7,159 bases of DNA from Nitrospirales bacterium (GTDB lineage: Bacteria > Nitrospirota > Nitrospiria > Nitrospirales > UBA2166): the NCBI GenBank assembly GCA_029261375.1, contig JAJDBL010000156.1, positions 1 to 7,159 of the forward strand. Direction: 5' to 3'. The translations under genes were made by a program, and so were the position numbers. A model generated the notes under the pieces. It made no database searches. It was given only the letters and a program-made list of their open reading frames with translations, and was not told the DNA's origin. Of the stretch, positions 1 through 5,466 are shown in pieces. Positions within the stretch are counted from its first letter, which is position 1. Each line of letters opens with the position of its first letter.

Positions 1-45
1 ATGGGTCGCTATCTGAGCGGGTTGATTCAATACCATTGCCTTCAT
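1..45 (-). CDS. Start of a zinc-dependent alcohol dehydrogenase-like gene (partial, runs off the left edge)
   Basis: Only the first 15 codons lie in the window; they read MKAMVLNQPAQIATH. A start of the type MKAMVL followed by a Pro-containing turn is typical of medium-chain zinc-dependent alcohol dehydrogenases and related quinone oxidoreductases, whose N-terminal GroES-like domain begins this way. A GAGG Shine-Dalgarno core at 51-54 sits 5 bases ahead of the ATG at 45-43; the ATG just before it (48-46) is an alternative start but only 2 bases from that core. The gene is divergent from the DNA ligase, with about 120 bases between the two starts. None of the zinc ligands or the NAD-binding motif is inside the window, so the family call rests on the N-terminus alone and is tentative. 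Confidence 0.5.
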   Translation of the reverse strand, partial: MKAMVLNQPAQIATH

Positions 46-169
46 CATCACCTCACGCTTCTCGCGCATACGAGACCCTATACAGTGTTTTCAGGATGTT
101 CAATACGAGGGCCAACATGATACAACAAACGCCGACACAGGAGCCGAAACAGAACGTCGTATTATTCGG

Positions 170-1903
170 ATGCTATTTCTCACCCTCATAGAACATTTCG
201 AACGGCTTGAGGCCACGACCAAACGTCTGGAGATGTTTGAAGTCCTCGCCGAGCTATTTCGTCTCTCCCACGCTGACGAAATCGACAAAATCATTTACCT
301 CGCTCAGGAACAGTTACTCCCTTCGTTCTATACGTTGGAAATAGGCATGTCTGAAAAGTTGCTCATCCGCGCAATCTCAGAAGCGGCCTCTCAAGACGCG
401 TCAGAGGTGCAACAGCACTTCAAGACCAGCGGAGATCTTGGAGAAACGACAGAGCACTTTCTGGCGGATCAGCCTGGAACAGGTGCGGAAGTAACAGATG
501 TGTACTCCAAACTTCGTGAGCTCGCGAAAATGTCAGGCGAGGGAAGCGTGGAAAAGAAAGTTAGAACGCTGGCGAATCTCCTGAAGTCAGCCTCCCCCAC
601 CGAAGCGAAATACATCAGCCGGTTTGTCGTTGGCCGCATGCGTCTGGGCGCAGGAAACGCCACCATCATTGAAGGGCTTGGGCTCGCGAAAACTGGTGAC
701 AGGAAATCAAAGGCCATACTGGAACGCGGCTTTAATCTGTGCTCCGACTTGGGCAAGGTGGGGCGCATTTTGCTTTCCGAAGGCATATCTGGAATTGAGA
801 ACATCGGACCAACGGTAGGCTCTCCTATCCGCATGGCATTGTGTGAGCGGATTTCAGAACCAGAAGACGTCATTAAAAAGATTGGCCGCTGCTCCATCGA
901 ACCAAAGCTCGATGGGTTTCGCTGTCAGATTCACAAATTTGATGGAAGGGTAGAGATTTTCTCGCGCAACCTTGAGCGCACGACTCCGATGTTCCCAGAG
1001 CTTGCTGAAGCGACACTGACGTATATCAAAGCTGAAAGCGCGATCTTTGAGGGTGAAGCCCTCAGCTACGATGATTTGACAGGCGAGTTACAACCGTTCC
1101 AAGTCACGATCCAACGCAAACGAAAACACGGCATTGCGGAAGCCGCTGCCGATATCCCACTGAGGCTATTCGCGTTTGATCTGCTCTATACGAATGGGGA
1201 AGATTGGACAAATCGTTCCTATGACGAACGACGTAAACAATTAGGCACGTTGATCGCAGACAACCCCGTGATCGAACTTGGACATGCAGATGAAACCGAT
1301 GATCCCGTTGAGCTTGCACGAATTTTCCAGGCTGCTATCGACAAGGGGGCCGAAGGCGTCGTCGCGAAACGCCCGGATGGCCCCTACAAAGCAGGGGCGC
1401 GAGATTTTAACTGGATCAAACTCAAGCGAAGCTACAAAGGCACGCTGGCGGACACTGTCGATGTGTGTATCATCGGCTATTTTACGGGGAAGGGAGCGCG
1501 TGCGGCATTCGGCATAGGTGCGGTACTCGCCGCTGTCTACGATTCTAAAACTGATACGTTCAAATCCGTCTCCAGAGTTGGATCAGGCTTCTCGCAAGAA
1601 GAATGGGCACAACTGCGTGAGATCCTTGACTCCAACGCGTCGGAAGCGATGCCGCGACGCGTCGACTCAACCGTCACACCCGATGTCTGGGTACATCCGA
1701 TTGTTGTGGTAACCGTCATGGCTGACGAGATTACCCGCTCTGCCATGCACACCTGTGGGACAGACGAAAATGGCATCGGCTACGCCCTACGATTTCCCAG
1801 AGCGCAAGGATTCATTCGTGACGACAAGAACGCCGAAGACTCAACCACCGTTGCTGAGATTATTTCCATGTCTGAAAGCCAAAAACTCGTTAAAATCGCG
1901 TAG
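170..1903 (+). CDS. lig: ATP-dependent DNA ligase (archaeal/eukaryal LigI-like)
   Basis: Seals nicks in duplex DNA with ATP, through a ligase-AMP and then a DNA-adenylate intermediate; cytoplasmic. 577 residues, close to the 550-600 of archaeal and Aquifex-type enzymes. Residues 1 to about 190 match the N-terminal DNA-binding domain (start MLFLTLIEHFERLEAT, and RMRLGAGNATI near 155-165). The nucleotidyltransferase domain shows motif I KLDGFR with catalytic Lys246, motif III FEGE at 293-296, motif IIIa FDLLY at 336-340, motif IV EGVVAKR at 395-401 and motif V WIKLK at 415-419. The OB-fold domain follows, with RFPRAQGFIRDDK near the C-terminus. All visible catalytic motifs are intact. The ATG at 170 is the only in-frame ATG or GTG near the conserved N-terminus; the frame stays open upstream and there is no clear Shine-Dalgarno. 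Bacteria normally replicate with an NAD-dependent LigA, so this is probably an additional repair ligase. No Ku, primase or nuclease domain is attached or adjacent, unlike LigD systems. Confidence 0.96.
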   Translation: MLFLTLIEHFERLEATTKRLEMFEVLAELFRLSHADEIDKIIYLAQEQLLPSFYTLEIGMSEKLLIRAISEAASQDASEVQQHFKTSGDLGETTEHFLADQPGTGAEVTDVYSKLRELAKMSGEGSVEKKVRTLANLLKSASPTEAKYISRFVVGRMRLGAGNATIIEGLGLAKTGDRKSKAILERGFNLCSDLGKVGRILLSEGISGIENIGPTVGSPIRMALCERISEPEDVIKKIGRCSIEPKLDGFRCQIHKFDGRVEIFSRNLERTTPMFPELAEATLTYIKAESAIFEGEALSYDDLTGELQPFQVTIQRKRKHGIAEAAADIPLRLFAFDLLYTNGEDWTNRSYDERRKQLGTLIADNPVIELGHADETDDPVELARIFQAAIDKGAEGVVAKRPDGPYKAGARDFNWIKLKRSYKGTLADTVDVCIIGYFTGKGARAAFGIGAVLAAVYDSKTDTFKSVSRVGSGFSQEEWAQLREILDSNASEAMPRRVDSTVTPDVWVHPIVVVTVMADEITRSAMHTCGTDENGIGYALRFPRAQGFIRDDKNAEDSTTVAEIISMSESQKLVKIA

Positions 1904-1935
1904 ATGAGCGCGCCTGACGTAACGAACCTCACGAC

Positions 1936-1966
1936 TTGACGACAGGCTGATGGAACGAGGTATGAT
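1936..1966 (+). promoter_or_regulatory. Candidate sigma70-type promoter for smbP
   Basis: TTGACG (1936-1941) matches the -35 consensus at five of six positions. TATGAT (1961-1966) matches the -10 at five of six. The 19-base spacer is longer than the ideal 17. Transcription would start near 1973 and leave a leader of about 90 bases before smbP. The site lies just after the ligase stop, which suggests smbP is transcribed on its own. Prediction by eye only. Confidence 0.4.
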
Positions 1967-2004
1967 CAGCATCACACATGTCGAACACAATCAGGATATG
2001 GACA

Positions 2005-2037
2005 CGTTGTTTTGAGATGCCAAAGGGTAAAACAACG
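2005..2037 (+). promoter_or_regulatory. Hairpin in the smbP leader
   Basis: CGTTGTTTT (2005-2013) and AAAACAACG (2029-2037) are perfect inverse complements, giving a 9-bp stem with a 15-base loop. It sits between the candidate promoter and the Shine-Dalgarno at 2053-2058. The second arm has no U-tract after it, so it is not a terminator. It could stabilise the leader or take part in regulation; no known riboswitch class is recognised. Confidence 0.4.
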
Positions 2038-2052
2038 ACAACCGCACACAAG

Positions 2053-2058
2053 AAGGAG
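2053..2058 (+). promoter_or_regulatory. Shine-Dalgarno that fixes the smbP start
   Basis: AAGGAG with a 6-base spacer to the ATG at 2065. It decides in favour of this start over the in-frame ATG at 1978, which has no comparable site and would put 29 non-secretory residues ahead of the signal peptide. Confidence 0.85.
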
Positions 2059-2064
2059 ACCTCA

Positions 2065-2484
2065 ATGACAACATCAAGAATCCTATTGGTTACAGTTCTA
2101 GTGTTAGGATCTATGGCATTCGCGACAAACGGAGCGATCGCTGGTAGTGGCCACGGGCACGGCGGCGGCGAAGCTGTCGGACACCTCAATCAAGCTATCT
2201 CTCATGCGAAGGGTGCCGTCATGCACGGGAACGAGGGACACGCCGGCGAAGTGTCAAAACATGCCGCTGAAGCCATCGCGCACGCGAAGGGGTCCATCCA
2301 CAGCATGCCGTCCGGAGATGCTCACGGAAAAGAAGCCATCTCACACATCAAAGAAGCCGTGCATCATCTGGAAGCTGCCGTGAAACACGGGGATAAGGGC
2401 CACGCTGACGAAGCCACGAGTCATGCAAAAGAAGGTGTGAGCCATCTGAATGGAGCGGCGGGACACGCAAGTCAAGTCCACTAA
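2065..2484 (+). CDS. smbP: SmbP-like small His-rich periplasmic metal-binding protein
   Basis: 139 residues. Residues 1-26 form a Sec signal peptide: a short charged start, a hydrophobic core at about 6-20, and an AIA cleavage site before Gly27. The mature part has 19 histidines in about 113 residues and no cysteine, and is rich in Ala, Glu, Lys and Gly, as expected for helical bundles. Histidines fall in heptads (H40, H47, H54; H59, H66, H73; H94, H101, H108; H113, H120, H127). The protein is two similar halves, residues 36-79 and 90-134. This matches the SmbP family of Nitrosomonas europaea, a periplasmic four-helix-bundle protein that binds copper and other divalent metals through many histidines. 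Likely role here: buffering or sequestering metal in the periplasm; the metal cannot be told from sequence. The gene has its own candidate promoter and a strong terminator, so it is probably monocistronic. It is convergent with the peroxidase gene. Confidence 0.9.
   Translation: MTTSRILLVTVLVLGSMAFATNGAIAGSGHGHGGGEAVGHLNQAISHAKGAVMHGNEGHAGEVSKHAAEAIAHAKGSIHSMPSGDAHGKEAISHIKEAVHHLEAAVKHGDKGHADEATSHAKEGVSHLNGAAGHASQVH
2170..2466 (+). repeat. Two-fold internal duplication within smbP
   Basis: Codons 36-79 and 90-134 align at an offset of 54 residues (162 bases), almost without gaps and with about 18 identities in 42 compared positions. Six histidines align in both halves: H40/H94, H47/H101, H54/H108, H59/H113, H66/H120 and H73/H127. 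Residues 80-89 (SMPSGDAHGK) form the linker. The likely origin is duplication of a two-helix hairpin. Confidence 0.75.
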
Positions 2485-2515
2485 GCATCCGCGACGCGGC
2501 TAGTGTAAGGACCTC

Positions 2516-2549
2516 ACGGGGTGACGGGAAACCGTCACCCCGTTTTTTT
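2516..2549 (+). terminator. Strong intrinsic terminator of smbP
   Basis: A perfect 12-bp GC-rich stem (2516-2527 with 2532-2543), a GAAA tetraloop (2528-2531) and a run of seven T (2543-2549). It begins 31 bases after the smbP stop. There is no matching A-run on the 5' side, so it should act mainly on plus-strand transcripts. Confidence 0.95.
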
Positions 2550-2598
2550 CCATTAGTTGCGCTCAAGAGATTTACGTGTGAACAGCAGCGAGATGCCA

Positions 2599-2635
2599 TA
2601 GCCTTACGTACGGCTACAGGCTACAAAATTGTAGC
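2599..2635. repeat. Two adjacent short inverted repeats past the peroxidase gene
   Basis: The first (2599-2616) is an 18-base near-perfect palindrome, TAGCC at one end and GGCTA at the other around TACGTA, with one mismatched pair. The second (2620-2635) pairs GCTAC with GTAGC around AAAATT. They are joined by the heptamer GGCTACA in direct repeat (2612-2618 and 2619-2625). They lie 2 bases beyond the peroxidase stop codon on its 3' side, so they may mark the 3' end of that transcript. No T-run follows on the minus strand, so a classical intrinsic terminator is not supported. Confidence 0.45.
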
Positions 2636-2637
2636 AG

Positions 2638-3720
2638 TTATTTGGGAAAGCTCGTGGGCGGAGTCACATGCTGCCACCCTTCGCCATTCAGCCCGATGAG
2701 GAATTGCACGAGATCCTCTTGTTCCTGCTCCGTTAGATTTAAGACGCGAATATCTGAATCCTGAAACGGGTTCTTAATCCCTCCCTGGCTATAAAACGCG
2801 ACGACGTCCTTTAGCGTGCCAAACCTGCCGTCGTGCATGTACGGAGCCGTACGCGCAACTTCTCTAAGGGTTGGGGTCTTGAACGCACCGATATGTTTTT
2901 GATCCTTCGTGACGCGAAACCTTCCGAGATCGATCTTCCCAGTGTCCCAATCAATGCCCAGATTGTGGAATTCCTCGTCCGTAAAGTTGAATCCGGAATG
3001 GCATGACGTACAGCGTCCCTTTTCACGAAAGACCTCCATCCCTCGTTGCGCCGAGAGAGACAACGCATTGTCATCGACACCACGGTCGAACTTATCGACG
3101 GCGCTGTTTCCTGACAAAAGCGTGCGTTGAAAGGAGGCCATCGCCTTACCAACGCCACCAATCGTCACATCAGTTCCAAACACCTCCTGAAAAAGCTTCT
3201 TGTATCCCTGAATGGTGTTTAGTTTGTCTTCAACGGCCTTGTGTGAAGGCATAGCCATTTCTAGATGATCGGTGATAGGCATGACTGCTTGTGCTTCCAT
3301 CGTCGCTGCGCGTCCATCCCAGAAATGCATCTTGCCATACAGTCTATTAATTGACGTGGGTGCACTCCGGCCACCTTGGCGTCGGAACACCCCTGTCGAC
3401 ACCGGCTGTCCATCCGTATACGCCACCTCAGCCATGTGGCACGTCGCGCAAGACACCGTATTGTTCACTGATAAACGTTTATCAAAGAACAAAAGCTTGC
3501 CGAGTTCAACACCCTCTTTCGTGAGCGGGTTGTCCTTGGGGATATAGCGATCCGGGTCCTGTAACGCGAGCGGTGGATCCAGAGAGTAAGGGGTTCCTTC
3601 TTTGGCCACAACCTGACTCAGCCCTGTAAAACCTAAAAGCAGTGAAGAGATCACTATCACACCAACAATGAGAAACAAATGTCGGATCGTGACTGCGGCT
3701 AACCTACTTGTATTTTTCAT
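2638..3720 (-). CDS. Di-heme cytochrome c peroxidase (CcpA/MauG family)
   Basis: Reduces hydrogen peroxide to water in the periplasm using electrons from small c-type cytochromes or other donors. About 360 residues from the ATG at 3720, usual for the family. A hydrophobic segment at about 13-35 followed by VVA serves as signal peptide or membrane anchor. Two heme c sites are seen: CATCH (91-95) and CTSCH (237-241). FWDGRA at 133-138 carries the conserved Trp between the hemes. APYMHDGRF near 292-300 supplies Met295, the usual distal ligand of the high-potential heme; MauG has Tyr there, so this is a peroxidase rather than a MauG-type oxidase. AAGG at 3728-3731, 7 bases upstream, favours the ATG over the GTG one codon earlier. 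It lies 120 bases downstream of the His-rich Spy-like gene on the same strand, so co-transcription is possible, and it is convergent with smbP. Confidence 0.95.
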   Translation of the reverse strand: MKNTSRLAAVTIRHLFLIVGVIVISSLLLGFTGLSQVVAKEGTPYSLDPPLALQDPDRYIPKDNPLTKEGVELGKLLFFDKRLSVNNTVSCATCHMAEVAYTDGQPVSTGVFRRQGGRSAPTSINRLYGKMHFWDGRAATMEAQAVMPITDHLEMAMPSHKAVEDKLNTIQGYKKLFQEVFGTDVTIGGVGKAMASFQRTLLSGNSAVDKFDRGVDDNALSLSAQRGMEVFREKGRCTSCHSGFNFTDEEFHNLGIDWDTGKIDLGRFRVTKDQKHIGAFKTPTLREVARTAPYMHDGRFGTLKDVVAFYSQGGIKNPFQDSDIRVLNLTEQEQEDLVQFLIGLNGEGWQHVTPPTSFPK

Positions 3721-3840
3721 CACTCTACCTTTTCTCGTAATACATATCGTTAAAAAGTCACATGCGTATCACTGGGCTTCCCACGTTGCTTCGTGTTACC
3801 GCGCACCAGGGTCACTGGTTTTCGATTCCCCGCGTTTTAT

Positions 3841-4584
3841 TCAGTGCCCCATTCCATGGCCATGATCCATCCCGCCGTGGCCCTTCTTGCCGTGATTCCC
3901 CTTATCATGATGACCCGTTCCATGATGGCTTTTGCTACGGTGGCCTTTCTTGCCGTGGTGGCCCCCTCCATGTCCTGCACCGGCATGCCCCATCATGTGG
4001 CCATGCACCATCTTTGAGAATTCTTCCTGCTGTTCAGCAGTCAACTCTTTCTTCACGTTCAGGAAGGCATCGATCCTAGCCATCATCAATTCGCCTTTCA
4101 TACGCCCGATTGACTCAACAATGGTTTTGAGCTTGCCTCGATCTGGGCTCGGTGAGTCAATGAGAAGACCCAGATCGATCTCAGCAATTCGCACATCGGC
4201 TTTCTTTCGAATGACGGCTTTCTTGTAGTCAGCTTCAACCGGCCGAATGGCGTCAACCTGGGAGGTCGTCAGGTGCAACTTTTTCTTCAACGCGTGCAAT
4301 GAGAATGCATGGTGGTGTCCATCTCCGTGCATCCCATGATGTCCAGACTTCTTGCTGTGGCCATGTGAATCGCCATGCTCCTTTTTCTTGCCGTGGCCGC
4401 GAATCTCTCCGTGGTGGCCCTCCTTTCCCTCGTGGCCTTCTTTAAAGTACTCGCTATAGTCCATCTCCATTGAATGGGGGTTCACATGTTTCCGTTCATC
4501 GGCGATAGCACTACCGGCAACCAGGAGACACAACGTCGCCAGAAATCCAATCATTCCACGGTATGTGTGTGCATGCTTCATCAT
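3841..4584 (-). CDS. His-rich periplasmic Spy/CpxP/ZraP-like protein with two LTxxQ motifs
   Basis: 247 residues. Residues 1-28 form a Sec signal peptide ending SAIA before Asp29. The mature protein has three parts: a His/Gly/Lys-rich arm (about 33-104, 17 His), a His-free helical core (105-193), and a second His/Gly-rich tail (194-247, 16 His). The core carries two LTxxQ motifs, LTTSQ (105-109) and LTAEQ (181-185), the signature of the Spy/CpxP family of ATP-independent periplasmic chaperones and metal-stress sensors; ZraP, the zinc member, is also His-rich. Likely role: binding metal and protecting or signalling protein damage in the periplasm. Which metal, and whether it is a chaperone, is not shown. 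GAGGAGG at 4590-4596 fixes the start at the ATG of 4584 (5-base spacer). The frame is open 21 codons further up, but that stretch runs into mutY and lacks a leader. It lies 59 bases downstream of mutY on the same strand; the AT-rich gap could hold a promoter. No terminator separates it from the peroxidase gene. Confidence 0.85.
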   Translation of the reverse strand: MMKHAHTYRGMIGFLATLCLLVAGSAIADERKHVNPHSMEMDYSEYFKEGHEGKEGHHGEIRGHGKKKEHGDSHGHSKKSGHHGMHGDGHHHAFSLHALKKKLHLTTSQVDAIRPVEADYKKAVIRKKADVRIAEIDLGLLIDSPSPDRGKLKTIVESIGRMKGELMMARIDAFLNVKKELTAEQQEEFSKMVHGHMMGHAGAGHGGGHHGKKGHRSKSHHGTGHHDKGNHGKKGHGGMDHGHGMGH

Positions 4585-4589
4585 ATGGT

Positions 4590-4596
4590 CCTCCTC
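4590..4596 (-). promoter_or_regulatory. Shine-Dalgarno of the Spy-like gene
   Basis: GAGGAGG on the minus strand, 5 bases before the ATG at 4584 and 8 before the second ATG at 4581. It is among the best ribosome-binding sites in the window, fits a highly made periplasmic protein, and rules out the longer start at 4647. Confidence 0.85.
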
Positions 4597-4643
4597 GTAA
4601 CACAAACTATTTTTAATAAACATATTCCCTCTGCGAATCCGGT

Positions 4644-5345
4644 TCATTGTGAGCCTAGGAGGTTCACAGGCGGCCTCTTACCTTTAACTGCTTCCTTTTC
4701 ATAGGCCTTACAGAAATTTCTCATCGGACATTTGGGGCACACCGGAGCTTTCGCGGAACAAATACAAGCACCGAAATCCATGAGCGCTTGATTGAAGTCA
4801 TAGACTCGACCTCGAGGAAGCAATTCCTCGGATAAGTCCCACATCCTCGACTCCGACGGTTTAGTGCGTGGTTTGCCGAGAAAGACGCGAAGCAACACAC
4901 GACGAACGTTGGTATCGAGAATCGGCGCATTTTGTTTGAACGCGAACGATCGAATGGCGCCTGACGTGTAGCGTCCGATTCCCTTGAACGACTGGAGTTC
5001 CTCGTCAGTACTTGGAAGCTCGCCGCCGTAGTGCGCGACCGTCTCACGAGCGATACTATGGAGCTGCGTCGGTCTGATATTGTAGCCTAATGGATACCAC
5101 GTCTTCTTCACGTCGCTTCGGCGCGCCTTCGCCAAGGCCTTCAACGTGGGATACTTCGAGAGAAATTCATGGTACTTGGGGACGACTCGATCAACTTGCG
5201 TCTGCTGCAACATGACCTCAGAGACCAAAATTGCGTAAGGATCAGACGTTTCGCGCCACGGCAAATCACGCCCATGCTTGCGATACCAGCGTAACAAGTG
5301 TTGCTGAAATTTTCGCTTCAAGGGGACACGGATGGCACGCGGCAT
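4644..5345 (-). CDS. mutY: Short MutY-like A/G-specific adenine DNA glycosylase without the C-terminal domain
   Basis: Removes adenine mispaired with 8-oxoguanine or guanine in base excision repair. 233 residues, against about 350-360 for typical MutY. The helix-hairpin-helix GPD core is complete: LPWR at 28-31, SEVMLQQTQV at 42-51 with catalytic Glu43, hairpin FKGIGRYTSGAI at 120-131 with Tyr126, and LDTNVRRV at 143-150 with catalytic Asp144 and Asn146. Tyr88, matching the residue that wedges into DNA in MutY, is present. The 4Fe-4S ligands are C196, C203, C206 and C212 (C-x6-C-x2-C-x5-C). The NUDIX-like C-terminal domain that recognises 8-oxoguanine is absent; the protein ends about 20 residues after the cluster. 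The region around Tyr88 (PLGYNIRPTQLH) departs from the usual GLGYYxRARNLH. A G:T glycosylase like the archaeal Mig protein is a possible alternative, since it has the same short build and a Tyr at the 126 site. The start at 5345 has only a weak ribosome-binding site. The gene is divergent from lipB. Confidence 0.88.
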   Translation of the reverse strand: MPRAIRVPLKRKFQQHLLRWYRKHGRDLPWRETSDPYAILVSEVMLQQTQVDRVVPKYHEFLSKYPTLKALAKARRSDVKKTWYPLGYNIRPTQLHSIARETVAHYGGELPSTDEELQSFKGIGRYTSGAIRSFAFKQNAPILDTNVRRVLLRVFLGKPRTKPSESRMWDLSEELLPRGRVYDFNQALMDFGACICSAKAPVCPKCPMRNFCKAYEKEAVKGKRPPVNLLGSQ

Positions 5346-5457
5346 AGTCTGCGGATTCTAGAGGTTGGACCTTGTCAAAAGCAACACGAGGGCAGCAACA
5401 GACCTCCAGCTTGGACACAATGAAACGTGTATGGTAGCTTCACCCGGAATCCCCAAC

Positions 5458-5462
5458 GGAGA
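5458..5462 (+). promoter_or_regulatory. Likely Shine-Dalgarno of lipB
   Basis: GGAGA lies 4 bases before the GTG at 5467. The competing in-frame starts, TTG at 5365 and ATG at 5431, have no well-spaced site: AGAGG touches the TTG directly, and nothing stands out before the ATG. Confidence 0.55.
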
Positions 5463-5466
5463 CCCT

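Noticed and set aside
1..120. Plus-strand 39-codon frame starting with the first ATG of the window
   Set aside because: No ribosome-binding context is visible, the composition is not protein-like, and the opposite strand carries a better-supported gene start.
469..897. 143-codon minus-strand reading frame inside the ligase gene
   Set aside because: It is antisense to a well-conserved ligase, has no ribosome-binding site, and its protein resembles no family I know.
1978..2064. Upstream in-frame extension of smbP to an ATG at 1978
   Set aside because: It would put 29 polar residues before a clear signal peptide and ignores the AAGGAG site in front of 2065.
2811..3161. Second minus-strand frame within the peroxidase gene
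   Set aside because: It overlaps the heme-peroxidase reading frame, which carries all the conserved motifs.
3721..3840. A promoter or terminator in the gap between the Spy-like gene and the peroxidase gene
   Set aside because: Only weak matches were found (a 5-bp stem and a short T-run that do not combine); nothing firm enough to list.
3762..4228. Plus-strand open frames opposite the His-rich gene, with Cys/His/Pro-rich translations
   Set aside because: Their composition is a by-product of reading the complement of Gly/His/Lys-rich codons; no start signals and no recognisable motifs.
4585..4647. Longer N-terminus for the His-rich Spy-like protein, starting at 4647
   Set aside because: It would overlap the mutY stop, lacks a ribosome-binding site, and hides the signal peptide; GAGGAGG at 4590-4596 points to 4584.
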